Below, piece by piece: positions 44,941 to 53,071 of a DNA stretch of 64,000 bases. The position numbers and the translations under genes were made by a program. Every line of letters starts with the position of its first letter. The stretch's first letter is position 1. The DNA comes from Streptomyces roseoverticillatus (GTDB lineage Bacteria; Actinomycetota; Actinomycetes; Streptomycetales; Streptomycetaceae). The notes under the pieces were generated by a model. The model was not told where the DNA came from, did no database searches, and worked only from the letters and a program-made list of their open reading frames with translations. The stretch is taken from positions 1 to 64,000 of the forward strand of contig NZ_JOFL01000009.1 of the NCBI RefSeq assembly GCF_000719265.1, written 5' to 3'.

Positions 44941-45864
44941 ATGAGTAGTTGTATCGCGGAGTTATTAGCCTCGGCCGGTCGCCAGTACGTGCGGTATGGT
45001 CCTGGCTCGCTGGGGAAGTCGTGGCTAGCCGCGGAGTGTCTTAACCCCTACCTGCGTGAGCGGCCCCGGCGGTGCATGGCGCGGACCCGGTTCGGGGCGG
45101 ATATCGCTGTTGACACGCAGGACCTCATCCAGCGGTATATCTACATGTTTGGGGCGTGGGAGCCCCCCATGACGTATTGGCTCAGCCAGCGGCTTGGACC
45201 CGGCGACACCTTCGTTGATGTCGGGGCGAACATCGGGTACTTCAGCTTACTTGCTGCTCGTCGGGTGGGGCCGGCGGGCCGGGTTGTTGCCATTGAGGCT
45301 TCTCCTGTGTTCCACCGACGTGTGTTGGCGAATGCGCGGCGCAACGCCTGTCGCAACGTACGGGCGGTCAACGTGGCCGTCTCCGACGTGCGGCGGTCTG
45401 TGAGGTTCACGCTCGCTAGCTCTCGGAACATGGGGGCGAACAGCATCGTCCCGTACGACGGGCCGGTGGAGTCCTGCTTTGAGGCGCAGGCCCTTCCGCT
45501 CACTGAGGTGCTCACTGCTTCTGAGGTTGCCGGCGCGCGCGTGATCAAAGTTGATGTGGAGGGGGCGGAAGGCAGCGTGGTTCGGGGCATGGTTCCCTTA
45601 CTTGATCGGCTTCGGTCCGATGCAGAGATCACCGTTGAGGTGGCCCCTGAGCGCATGGCTCTCCTGGGGGACTCCGCTGATGAACTGCTGGCCACCATGC
45701 GTCATTTCGGGTTTCACGCCTATCGCCAGCCCAACGACTACGCCGCCGAGAGCTACCCTGCCGCTCTTCGAAGTGCCGGCGCCCCGCTTGCTCGTGTGCG
45801 GGGACCTCTTGTGGAGGAGGGCGATCTCGTCTTCTCGCACGTGGACGCTGATGTGCTGCCCTGA
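44941..45864 (+). CDS. FkbM family methyltransferase
   Basis: A 307-residue SAM-dependent methyltransferase. The SAM-binding motif is FVDVGANIGYFSLLAARRVGPAGRVVAIEASP (about residues 98-130). This is followed by NVRAVNVAVSD and the FkbM signature VIKVDVEGAEGSVVRGM near residue 205. The family O-methylates sugars, lipids or polyketides. It is cargo of the integrative element; substrate unknown. A strong hairpin follows it. Confidence 0.87.
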   Translation: MSSCIAELLASAGRQYVRYGPGSLGKSWLAAECLNPYLRERPRRCMARTRFGADIAVDTQDLIQRYIYMFGAWEPPMTYWLSQRLGPGDTFVDVGANIGYFSLLAARRVGPAGRVVAIEASPVFHRRVLANARRNACRNVRAVNVAVSDVRRSVRFTLASSRNMGANSIVPYDGPVESCFEAQALPLTEVLTASEVAGARVIKVDVEGAEGSVVRGMVPLLDRLRSDAEITVEVAPERMALLGDSADELLATMRHFGFHAYRQPNDYAAESYPAALRSAGAPLARVRGPLVEEGDLVFSHVDADVLP

Positions 45865-45870
45865 ACGCAA

Positions 45871-45898
45871 ACGGTCCGGCCCCGAGGGGCCGGACCGT
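45871..45898. terminator. Bidirectional terminator hairpin
   Basis: ACGGTCCGGCCCC and its perfect complement form a 13-bp stem between the convergent FkbM gene and the small element gene at 45913-46266. Confidence 0.8.
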
Positions 45899-45912
45899 GG
45901 TAGCTGCCGCTG

Positions 45913-46266
45913 TTACGGCTGGCACGCCTCATCGAGGTCCGGGGCGGGCAAGCGACCGCCCCGGCTCTCTGCCACTCGTAGGACGTCGCTCAGCGATTTG
46001 GCCGTCTGCTGAAGCGCGATCCGGAGGTGATCGCAGCGTGCCTCCGGGTTGGCTAGGAGTTTCTCCGCGTCCGCCAGCACATCCGCCCCGATATCCATCT
46101 GCGCTGCTTCCACAGCGTCGGCGTATCGAGACAGCCTTCCTTGGCCCTCGACCGGGCTCAGGAAGCATGGCTTGTCATCTGGGGAGGTCCACGGCAGGAG
46201 CCGCCAGTCGAGACGACCACCGTCGTCCTCTGTCCTGGGGTCTCTTCCGATCGCGTCGGACGTCAT
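45913..46266 (-). CDS. Hypothetical element protein (117 aa)
   Basis: A 117-residue soluble protein: RLDWRLLPWTSPDDKPCFLSP, then DAVEAAQMDIGADVLADAEKLLANPEARCDHLRIALQQTAKSLSDVLRVAESRG, a long helical part. Its ATG overlaps the stop of the upstream GntR gene (ATGA). It is the last gene of a five-gene minus-strand operon. Similar proteins accompany GntR genes on Streptomyces elements; role unknown. Confidence 0.7.
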   Translation of the reverse strand: MTSDAIGRDPRTEDDGGRLDWRLLPWTSPDDKPCFLSPVEGQGRLSRYADAVEAAQMDIGADVLADAEKLLANPEARCDHLRIALQQTAKSLSDVLRVAESRGGRLPAPDLDEACQP

Positions 46267-46994
46267 CCAGCTTCCTCCCGGTTTTCGACGTGCGTGCGTG
46301 TGGTGAAGAGGACTTCCGCGCGGTCGCCTGGAAGGAGCAGGAGCGCCCACTCCACCACTTGCCCCGCTTCGTCCCTCGACGTCCGTTCCACAACCAGCAC
46401 AGGCGCGGGACTGCGGAATAGCTCCCTCTCCTTGGCGCTCGGCAGTCGGGACGTGACACGCTCGACACTGGACGCCACGTGCACTCCGGCTGCGGTCAGC
46501 AGCTCCCGAACGTTGTCGCCCCACGGAGACAAAGGCGCTTCGGGGCGGCCGAGCTTCGCCACCTTGTGGGGGACGTACAGGCGCGCCACGCTCCGTACCG
46601 AGATACCGGCGGAGCTGACGTACTCGTACTCGGTCATTGGGGAGCCGGCTCGTACCTGCAGGAGTGACGCCACACCCGCGGACGCCTTCACCCGGCGGAC
46701 GTCGACGCTGACGCGCAGCGCGGAGCAGGGCGCCGGTGGGCGATCCGACGTGTGCCGTGCGCTGTCGTAGACCGTGCGGTCGCCGGGCCTCCGTACGAAA
46801 TTGCCTCGGCCGTGGAACTTCTCCACCAGCCCTTCGGCCTGGAGCAGATCCAGAGCGCTCCTCAGCGTGGGGCGGCTGGCCCTGTACAGCGAGGCGAGTT
46901 CCGCCTCCGCTGGGAGTTGCTCGCCTGCCCGCCAGTTTCCGGCGGCGATGAGCCGGCGGAGGTCCTCTGCGATGGTCTGGTAGCGGCCTGCCAT
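46263..46994 (-). CDS. GntR family regulator (HutC/KorA-like)
   Basis: A 243-residue regulator. The N-terminal winged helix is YQTIAEDLRRLIAAGNWRAGEQLPAEAELASLYRASRPTLRSALDLLQAEGLVEKFHGRGNFV. The UTRA-type effector domain covers residues 85-235 and ends WALLLLPGDRAEVLFTT. Such proteins act as KorSA-like repressors of transfer genes on actinomycete elements. ATG at 46994 is used. Confidence 0.88.
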   Translation of the reverse strand: MAGRYQTIAEDLRRLIAAGNWRAGEQLPAEAELASLYRASRPTLRSALDLLQAEGLVEKFHGRGNFVRRPGDRTVYDSARHTSDRPPAPCSALRVSVDVRRVKASAGVASLLQVRAGSPMTEYEYVSSAGISVRSVARLYVPHKVAKLGRPEAPLSPWGDNVRELLTAAGVHVASSVERVTSRLPSAKERELFRSPAPVLVVERTSRDEAGQVVEWALLLLPGDRAEVLFTTRTHVENREEAG

Positions 46995-47002
46995 GGTGGG
47001 CT

Positions 47003-47236
47003 TCACCGCTTCCTGATGGTCCGTACAGCGGACAGTTCTTCGTCCGGCTCCACGAACAGCTCTTCCCCTGTGCGGAAGCGCAAGCCCCTTGTGCCGTTGG
47101 AGAAGTCGAGTACGTAGACCACCGTGAATCCCCGGCCTCCGAAGTCGATGACGTCTCCGATCCGGACCGTCTTCCCGGTGACCTGAACGCGCACGTGGTG
47201 GTACGTCCCCATGGATGTGGCGATTTCCTCGATCAT
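47003..47236 (-). CDS. Small hypothetical element protein (77 aa)
   Basis: A 77-residue, all-beta looking protein: YHHVRVQVTGKTVRIGDVIDFGGRGFTVVYVLDFSNGTRGLRFRTGEELFVEP. ATG at 47236 overlaps the upstream stop (TGATG). It is the middle gene of the minus-strand operon, just before the GntR gene. Function unknown. Confidence 0.7.
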   Translation of the reverse strand: MIEEIATSMGTYHHVRVQVTGKTVRIGDVIDFGGRGFTVVYVLDFSNGTRGLRFRTGEELFVEPDEELSAVRTIRKR

Positions 47237-47523
47237 CAGTGCGCCTCCGCCACGGTCCAGGACAGGCCGATCGCGAGGGGACGCCAGCGAGGATCCAGCC
47301 GCCGCCGGGCGCGCTCATCTTCGGCCGTCACGTACAGGCGGACGAGTGCCGTCTCCTCGGCGTCGCGTAGTGCTGCGCACCACTGCGGCTGATGCATGGG
47401 CGGGGCCGGCGGAGTGGTCTCCTCGGCGGGCCGGAGCTCCGCCGGAGCGCGGTGGTGTTCCGGCTCCGCGGCGGGAACGAATTGTCGCCTGGCCCACTCA
47501 AGGGCCCGGCGGATAAGGTCCAT
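47236..47523 (-). CDS. Small hypothetical element protein (95 aa)
   Basis: A 95-residue protein: basic helix MDLIRRALEWARRQFVP, a Pro/Glu-rich linker, then WCAALRDAEETALVRLYVTAEDERARRRLDPRWRPLAIGLSW. I start it at MDLIRR; a start 16 codons upstream is possible. It is coupled to the next gene by TGATG. Function unknown. Confidence 0.65.
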   Translation of the reverse strand: MDLIRRALEWARRQFVPAAEPEHHRAPAELRPAEETTPPAPPMHQPQWCAALRDAEETALVRLYVTAEDERARRRLDPRWRPLAIGLSWTVAEAH

Positions 47524-47539
47524 CACGTTGATCAGCTCC

Positions 47540-47839
47540 TCACAGCTGACGGCCGTGCCCCCGGGCAGCACCCGTTGCCGCGGGGGTTTCCTTGTCGACG
47601 GCGGCCCAGGCGATGCGGCCGTTTCCGCTGGTGACCAGCCCGAACGAGTCGGCCGTCCCCAGCACCTTCAAGAGCTCTTGCCATGCCGCGGTCGAGACCG
47701 GATTCGGGACTTCCGTCTCGACGTGGATGCGGCCTTTCCGGTGCCTCACGCGCGGAGTGAAACCAGCAGCCGAGAGGCGTGCCGCGATGTGGTCGGCGCG
47801 GTTGCTGCGTGCGGCCACAAGGTGTTCCTCCGTCGCCAC
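47540..47839 (-). CDS. Small hypothetical element protein (99 aa)
   Basis: A 99-residue protein: HLVAARSNRADHIAARLSAAGFTPRVRHRKGRIHVETEVPNPVSTAAWQELLKVLGTADSFGLVTSGNGRIAWAAVDKE, an alpha/beta pattern. It starts with GTG at 47839. It is the first gene of the five-gene minus-strand operon and divergent from a GntR gene across a pair of CTAG-palindrome operators. Confidence 0.7.
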   Translation of the reverse strand: MATEEHLVAARSNRADHIAARLSAAGFTPRVRHRKGRIHVETEVPNPVSTAAWQELLKVLGTADSFGLVTSGNGRIAWAAVDKETPAATGAARGHGRQL

Positions 47840-47858
47840 GGGATCACAGTGCGTGAAG

Positions 47859-47889
47859 CTAGTTAACTAGAATAGGGCTAGTGGACTAG
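47859..47889. promoter_or_regulatory. Paired CTAG-type operators
   Basis: CTAGTTAACTAG (47859-47870, perfect palindrome) and CTAGTGGACTAG (47878-47889, one imperfect centre) are spaced 19 bases centre to centre, about two helical turns. They lie between divergent genes, right at the GntR start, as expected for an autoregulating GntR-type repressor. Confidence 0.75.
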
Positions 47890-47898
47890 ATTTTCCAC

Positions 47899-48654
47899 AT
47901 GCGTGAGCAGCCGCCTTATCTCCGCGTCGCTGACCTGCTGAGACAGCGCATCGCGGATCAGGAGTGGGCGCCGGGCGACCGGCTGCCGTCGCGTGCGCAG
48001 CTTGCGCAGGAGTGCGGCGGCGTGGGTGAGAACGTCATCCGCCGAGCGCAGGAACTCCTGATCTCACAAGGCGTCTTGGAAGGGCGTGCAGGGTCCGGGA
48101 CGTACGTCGCCGAGCCGCGCGCACGCCTGCGCATGGTCCGGACGCGGCACCGCGAGCAGCGTGATGGGTCGCCCTTCGCCGCGGACATGTCCGCCCTCGG
48201 CAAGCACGGCACGTGGGAGAGCAGCACGGAGGCCAAGCTTCCGGCGCCCGCAGGCATCGCAGCTCGACTCGGCATCGCCGAAGGGGATCTCTGCGTCCGG
48301 ACCGTCTACGAGTTCTTGTCCGACGGCAAGCCCGTTCAGCTCTCCACCAGTTGGGAGCCGTACAGCATCACGGCCAACACGCTGGTGGTGCTGCCGGAAG
48401 GCGGTCCTCACGCCGGCAAGGGCGTAGTCGCCCGCATGGCGGAGATCGGCATCACGGTCACCCGCGTGGTGGAGCAGCCGGAGCCCGGGCAGGCGACCGC
48501 CGAGGAGGCGACACTCCTCGGCGTGCAGCGGGGAGCGCTCGTGACGCGCATCCAGCGGACGTACTACAGCGACGATGGACGAGCAGTCGAGACGGCGGAC
48601 ATCGTCGTGCCCGCCTCCCTCGGCGTGATCGTCTACGAGATGCCCGTCAGCTAG
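47899..48654 (+). CDS. GntR family regulator
   Basis: A 251-residue regulator. The winged helix YLRVADLLRQRIADQEWAPGDRLPSRAQLAQECGGVGENVIRRAQELLISQGVLEGRAGSGTYV is followed by a UTRA effector domain (GIAARLGIAEGDLCVRTVYEFLSDGKPVQLSTSWEP..VTRIQRTYYSDDGRAVETADIVVPA). It is divergent from the small-protein operon and starts 9 bases after the CTAG operators. It probably represses both directions. Confidence 0.88.
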   Translation: MREQPPYLRVADLLRQRIADQEWAPGDRLPSRAQLAQECGGVGENVIRRAQELLISQGVLEGRAGSGTYVAEPRARLRMVRTRHREQRDGSPFAADMSALGKHGTWESSTEAKLPAPAGIAARLGIAEGDLCVRTVYEFLSDGKPVQLSTSWEPYSITANTLVVLPEGGPHAGKGVVARMAEIGITVTRVVEQPEPGQATAEEATLLGVQRGALVTRIQRTYYSDDGRAVETADIVVPASLGVIVYEMPVS

Positions 48655-49414
48655 CCGGCTGGTAGTTCCAGCGGTGGTAGGCCAGCGCTTGCGCCCGCGC
48701 CTCTACGACGGCCATGCGCGCGTCCCGCTCCACGGCGTCCGTGTGCGCGGCCTGGCCCGTCGCCTGTCCGGGCCACTTGCGGTAGAGGAGGCCGACGTCG
48801 CGGATGAAGTAGCCGCGGCTGACGGCGTCCAGGGCGAGCAGGAGCCCGGTGTCCTCGGAGGCCGGCAGCGCCATCCAGCCGCCCAGGGCTAGGAGCAGTT
48901 CCCGGCGGACGCACAGGGTCGCCGGGTGGACCTGGGCGCGGTAGTTGTGCGCCCGCCAGTGTTCGAGGACGGCGCCCATCTCTATCGGCCCGTCGTCCGG
49001 GTCCTGGGCGAAGCCGACGGTGGAGCCGTCGGGGAGCAGGTCCAGGACGCGGGACGTGGTCCAGCCGATGCTGGGGTCGCGTTCGAGGACGGCGATGTCG
49101 CGGGCCAGGGCGCCCGGGGGGAGCTGGTCATCGGCGTCGAGAATCTTGACGTACTCGCCGTCCGCGTGTGCCAGAGCCATCGTCCGGGCCACCCCGGGGC
49201 CCCCGCGTCGACCCTGGCGGAAGGTCACGCGCTCGTCGTCCGGGACGTGCGGGGCAACGTCGTCCGTCTGGCCGTCTTCCTGTATCAACCAGTGCCACTC
49301 CCAGTCCTCGGGGAGCTCCTGAGCGCACAGCGACTTGTAGGCGTCGTGGAGGTGGTGGGCGGACGGTCCGTGCACAGCGGTGACGATGATGATGCGCCGG
49401 CGCACGGCACTCAC
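48647..49414 (-). CDS. GT2 family glycosyltransferase (element cargo)
   Basis: A 255-residue GT-A fold glycosyltransferase. It has the N-terminal strand RRRIIIVTAVHGPSAHHLHDAYKSLCAQ, the nucleotide-binding region EYVKILDADDQLPPGALARD with DxD near residue 97, and the acceptor region LLALGGWMALPASEDTGLLLALD. GTG at 49414 overlaps the stop of the upstream GntR gene (GTGA), so it is coupled to that regulator. Acceptor unknown; such genes recur beside GntR genes on Streptomyces elements. Confidence 0.85.
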   Translation of the reverse strand: MSAVRRRIIIVTAVHGPSAHHLHDAYKSLCAQELPEDWEWHWLIQEDGQTDDVAPHVPDDERVTFRQGRRGGPGVARTMALAHADGEYVKILDADDQLPPGALARDIAVLERDPSIGWTTSRVLDLLPDGSTVGFAQDPDDGPIEMGAVLEHWRAHNYRAQVHPATLCVRRELLLALGGWMALPASEDTGLLLALDAVSRGYFIRDVGLLYRKWPGQATGQAAHTDAVERDARMAVVEARAQALAYHRWNYQPAS

Positions 49415-50199
49415 CACCTTTCCAGGGGAGTGGTGAAGAGCATCTCCGTGCGGTCGCCGGGCAGCGTGATGTCGGAGAGCTCCACAACGCGGTCGTTGGT
49501 GTCGTACGAGGTCTTGCGCAGCAGGATCACGGCGGTGCCCGGCGGGAGTTCCAGCTCTTCGGCTTCTTCCGGGGTGGGCGGCCGGGCGGTGACGTGTTCT
49601 TCGATGCGGTCCAGCTCGATGCCGATCGTGAAGAGCTGGTTCTGGGTGCCGCCCGGCCACGGCTCCTTGGACTCGTCCAGGAGGTCCGGGTTCGCGGCGA
49701 CCATGTCGCGGACGAGATAGGAAGTGACCAGGGCGAACGGCGCGCGCTCCGCTGCGTACCGCGTCCGGTAGGTGCGCTCCAGGAGCACTTCGCCTTCCGT
49801 GACGCCGAGAGCCTGCGCGAGATCCTTGCTCGCCTTGATCTCGCGGTAGGACGCCCGGAAGACCAGATCGTTCAGCGACAGGCCGGTGTCATGCTCCGTG
49901 GCGCCGGTCTTCGCCCGCTGCTCTTCGGGTTGCTGGACGCGGTCCTTCTCCCACTGGTGCCTGACGTTCGTTCGGAGGACCGTCGCCCGCGGCTGACGGA
50001 CGAAGTTGCCGCGGCCGTGCTGCTTCTCGATCAGCCCCTCGTCGCGCAGGAGCCGCAGCGCTTCGCGGATCGTGGGGAGGCTGCGCCCGTACTCCTCCGC
50101 GAGGGCCGTCTCCGAGGGGAGACGGTCTCCGGCGCTCAGCTGACCTGCACGGATGGCTTCTCGCAGGCCGTCCGCAATCCGCTCGTACGCCTTGGCCAT
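49411..50199 (-). CDS. GntR family regulator
   Basis: A 262-residue regulator. The winged helix YERIADGLREAIRAGQLSAGDRLPSETALAEEYGRSLPTIREALRLLRDEGLIEKQHGRGNFVRQP is followed by a UTRA domain ending VELSDITLPGDRTEMLFTTPLERW. It resembles the gene at 46263-46994. It is divergent from the transfer genes across a cluster of TCAAG dyads, and is probably the repressor of the FtsK operon. Confidence 0.88.
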   Translation of the reverse strand: MAKAYERIADGLREAIRAGQLSAGDRLPSETALAEEYGRSLPTIREALRLLRDEGLIEKQHGRGNFVRQPRATVLRTNVRHQWEKDRVQQPEEQRAKTGATEHDTGLSLNDLVFRASYREIKASKDLAQALGVTEGEVLLERTYRTRYAAERAPFALVTSYLVRDMVAANPDLLDESKEPWPGGTQNQLFTIGIELDRIEEHVTARPPTPEEAEELELPPGTAVILLRKTSYDTNDRVVELSDITLPGDRTEMLFTTPLERW

Positions 50200-50243
50200 C
50201 CGTACTCACCCGTTCCGTCGTGCCGGTGGCGCTCAGCATACGA

Positions 50244-50337
50244 CTCCTCAAGAGGACTTGACGAGTTGGTGAGACCCGCGTCATAGTCCCAGTCTGAACT
50301 CCGAACTCCTTAAGAGGACTTGAGGACTTGACCTCTT
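50244..50337. promoter_or_regulatory. Operator cluster of TCAAG/CTTGA dyads
   Basis: TCAAGAGGACTTGA (50248-50261) and TTAAGAGGACTTGA (50310-50323) are inverted repeats with a 4-bp centre. A third, reverse-facing copy (GACTTGACCTCTTGA) ends near 50338. They sit between the GntR gene and the divergent transfer operon and are its likely binding sites. Confidence 0.72.
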
Positions 50338-50422
50338 GATGAGTCGTCAGCGGCTGTCGCGCGTCCGGAGGACGTGCGCGTTTCCCGCGCCTGCACTGTT
50401 CTCGACCTCAGAGGTGGATCGC

Positions 50423-50800
50423 ATGCAGCTCACCGTCGGCGACATCGCCCGTAGCCAGGAGGACCTCTCCTTCGGCACCGTGGCCGGGGTCGCGGATCAC
50501 GGAGAAGGAAAGCTCGTCGTCTTACGGCGCCCGAACGGGGGTGGCCTCAGCTTCGTTGAGCCGTGCTCCCTGGTCGTCGTGGGGCGCTACGTCCCGCCCG
50601 CTTCGACCACCCGCAGCGTCGTGGCCCTGGTCTTCCTGGGCCTCGCGCTCCTCGTGGCCTACATCAGCTGCCGGTCGGCCGAGGCCATCGGCGCGGATTG
50701 GCTGCTGACGCTGCTCGCCGGCCTGGGCGGCTTCAAGGCCGTGGCGATCACGTACCAGTGCTGGGCGCGCGTCACCGGACCGCGGCGCTTCCGCGTCTGA
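50423..50800 (+). CDS. Small membrane protein of the transfer operon
   Basis: A 125-residue protein. The N-terminal beta-rich part (LTVGDIARSQEDLSFGTVAGVADHGEGKLVVLRRP) is followed by two hydrophobic segments (TTRSVVALVFLGLALLVAYIS and WLLTLLAGLGGFKAVAITY). It is the first gene after the operator cluster and ends 48 bases before the FtsK-like gene. It may be an Spd-like spread protein or another transfer accessory; not certain. Confidence 0.65.
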   Translation: MQLTVGDIARSQEDLSFGTVAGVADHGEGKLVVLRRPNGGGLSFVEPCSLVVVGRYVPPASTTRSVVALVFLGLALLVAYISCRSAEAIGADWLLTLLAGLGGFKAVAITYQCWARVTGPRRFRV

Positions 50801-50848
50801 ACGGCTCCGCTCCGTGTGTCCGTCCCGTCCCGGCTTTGGAGGGGTCAC

Positions 50849-52930
50849 GTGAACGACCAACTGACGGCGAACCCCGCGTTAGGCCAGGGTCGCCCTGTCG
50901 GACCGGCTGTCTCCGTCGACAGCCCGTGCGCGGCGTCGGGCCCCGGCTTGGCGGATCGGGCTCAGGGCGCGAAGCGCCGCCCGGTCATCCCGGCATGGGC
51001 GAAGTCGCGTCAGGAATTCCTCGCGGCCGGCAAGGGCGTCGCCGCGTACGCCTGGCACGTGTCCGCGTATCACGCGGTGCGCACGCCGTGGTACGCCTTT
51101 CGTCTCGCGTTGCAGGCGCCGCAGGGTGCCGCACGGTTCGTCAGCGGCAGGCTGCGATGGGTCGCCGATGCCGAAGGCGAGCCGTTCCGGCAGTACGCGG
51201 CGGCCACCGACGACATCGTCAAGTACCTGCAGCTCTCGCGTCAGAGGGACCGTCGTGTCCGCTGGCGGGCGGCCGTCGCGTTCGTGGCCTCGATCGCGGG
51301 GATCACCACGGCGCTCGTGCTCTACGTCATGGCGCCGCAATGGCTGCTCGCGCTGTGCGGCTTTGCTCTGACGATGGCTGCGGGGTGGCTGGGGCAACCG
51401 GCCGATGCGCCGGTGATCCACAGGGCAGTGGAGATCCCGAGGGCGACAAGGCTCACGAGCGACATCGTCCTTCGTGCTCTCGGCTCACTCGGCATTCAGG
51501 GGATTAACCAGGCGCGGTCGAAGGGCGGGGACGGGTTCGTTTTCACTGCTCCCATCACCCGTGACGGTCCTGGCTGGCTCGCCGAGGGGGATCTCCCTCA
51601 CGGCGTGACCGTCACGGACGTCGTGGACCGCCGGGAGCGGCTGGCCTCCGGTCTCCGGCGGCCGCTCGGAACGGTGTGGCCGGAGGCGGTTCCGAACGAG
51701 CACACCGGCCGCCTGAGGCTGTGGGTCGGCGATCAAGACATGGCACAGGCCCCGCAGCCTGCATGGCCCCTCGCCAAGGCCGGCACGGTGGATCTGTTCA
51801 AGCCCATCTCGTGGGGAACCGATCAGCGGGGACGCTGGGTGGACATCACCCTCATGTACTTGGCGGGCGTCATCGGCGCCATCCCGAGGATGGGCAAGAC
51901 CTACCTTCTGCGTCTCCTGCTGCTTATCGCCGCGCTCGACCCGCGCGCCGAGGTACACAGCTACGACCTGAAAGGGACCGGCGATCTCGACCCTGTGGGC
52001 AATGCCGTCGGCTTTCGGCACCGGGCGGGCAATCGCGACGAGGACATCCTTTACGGGTTGACCTCCATGCGTGAGCTGAAGGCTGAGCTTCAGCGCCGTA
52101 CGGATGTCATCCGCTCGCTGCCGCGGGATGTCTGCCCCGAGTCGAAGGTGACGACGGAGCTCGCTTCGAAGAGGTCCCTCGGTCTGCACCCGGTCGTGGT
52201 CGGAGTGGACGAGTGCCAGAAGTGGTTCGAGCACCGGAAGTACGGCAAGGAGCTTGAGGAGATCTGCACGGACCTCGTCAAACTCGGCCCTGCAACGGGA
52301 ATCGTGCTGCTGCTGGCCACTCAGCGGCCGGACGAGGGCAGCTTGCCCAAGGGGATTTCCGCGAACGCCTCGGCCCGCTGGTGCCTGAAAGTCATGAGCC
52401 ACGTCGAGAACGACATGGTCCTCGGCACGGGAGCGTACAAGCGGGGCGTACGAGGAACCATGTTCGCCTGGGCCGACAAGGGCATCTGCTACTTCCTCGG
52501 CGAAGGTGCGGACGCACGGATCGTCCGGGCTGCCGAGATCAATGCCGTGGAGGCTGAAGTCATCGCCCTGCGGGCCCGGAAGACTCGCGAGCGCCTCGGC
52601 AGCCTGGCCGGTCACGCGCTGGGGGAGCAGCCCGAAGAGGCGGCCGGCCCGTCGTACGACCTGCTCTCGGATCTCCTCACGACGCTTCCCGCCGGCAAGG
52701 AAAAGCTCTGGAACGAGGCGATCGTCGTCGCACTCGCCGAGCTCCGGCCCGACACGTACGGCGCATGGACTGCGGAACAGCTCACCGCAGCCCTGAAGCC
52801 GTACCGCATCCGCACCGTGCAGGTGTGGGGCACCACGGAGGACGGCAAGGGCGCCAACCGGCGCGGGATCAAGCGCGCCGACGTCCTGAGAGCACTCGCG
52901 GAACGTGACGGCACCGGCGCCGCGGCATAG
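50849..52930 (+). CDS. FtsK/SpoIIIE-type DNA translocase (TraB-like transfer protein)
   Basis: A 693-residue protein that would move double-stranded DNA between hyphae during conjugation. Two membrane helices lie at about residues 145-190 (WRAAVAFVASIAGITTALVLYVM, WLLALCGFALTMAAGWLG). The motor has Walker A GAIPRMGKTYLLRLLLL near residue 350 and Walker B HPVVVGVDECQKWF near residue 450, then LLLATQRPDEGSLPKGISANASARWCLKV. A winged-helix-like tail (WTAEQLTAALKPYRIRTVQVWG) is probably DNA-recognising. GTG at 50849 follows TTGGAGGGG. Confidence 0.92.
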   Translation: MNDQLTANPALGQGRPVGPAVSVDSPCAASGPGLADRAQGAKRRPVIPAWAKSRQEFLAAGKGVAAYAWHVSAYHAVRTPWYAFRLALQAPQGAARFVSGRLRWVADAEGEPFRQYAAATDDIVKYLQLSRQRDRRVRWRAAVAFVASIAGITTALVLYVMAPQWLLALCGFALTMAAGWLGQPADAPVIHRAVEIPRATRLTSDIVLRALGSLGIQGINQARSKGGDGFVFTAPITRDGPGWLAEGDLPHGVTVTDVVDRRERLASGLRRPLGTVWPEAVPNEHTGRLRLWVGDQDMAQAPQPAWPLAKAGTVDLFKPISWGTDQRGRWVDITLMYLAGVIGAIPRMGKTYLLRLLLLIAALDPRAEVHSYDLKGTGDLDPVGNAVGFRHRAGNRDEDILYGLTSMRELKAELQRRTDVIRSLPRDVCPESKVTTELASKRSLGLHPVVVGVDECQKWFEHRKYGKELEEICTDLVKLGPATGIVLLLATQRPDEGSLPKGISANASARWCLKVMSHVENDMVLGTGAYKRGVRGTMFAWADKGICYFLGEGADARIVRAAEINAVEAEVIALRARKTRERLGSLAGHALGEQPEEAAGPSYDLLSDLLTTLPAGKEKLWNEAIVVALAELRPDTYGAWTAEQLTAALKPYRIRTVQVWGTTEDGKGANRRGIKRADVLRALAERDGTGAAA

Positions 52931-52948
52931 CCGCAACCACCCTCGGGC

Positions 52949-53024
52949 CTAGCAGGACAACCCGCTAGGTCTAGCACCCCCGCTAGCAGCACAAAACCTG
53001 TCTGACCTGCGCACTAGCGCCTAG
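52949..53024. promoter_or_regulatory. Cluster of six CTAG tetranucleotides behind the translocase gene
   Basis: CTAG occurs at 52949, 52965, 52971, 52983, 53014 and 53021, mostly as GCTAG or CTAGC and in both orientations. CTAG is normally rare in Streptomyces DNA. The block is non-coding and follows the translocase gene. It may be a GntR operator array (the same tetranucleotide bounds the operators at 47859-47889), a transfer origin, or both. Confidence 0.55.
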
Positions 53025-53071
53025 CGGTGCTCCCCGGGCACCGCCCGAATTCCCATCCGGAGAGGGTTCTG

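Noticed and set aside
52949..53024. Replication-origin iterons
   Set aside because: CTAG units are too short and irregularly spaced to be called iterons; reported as a regulatory or transfer candidate instead.
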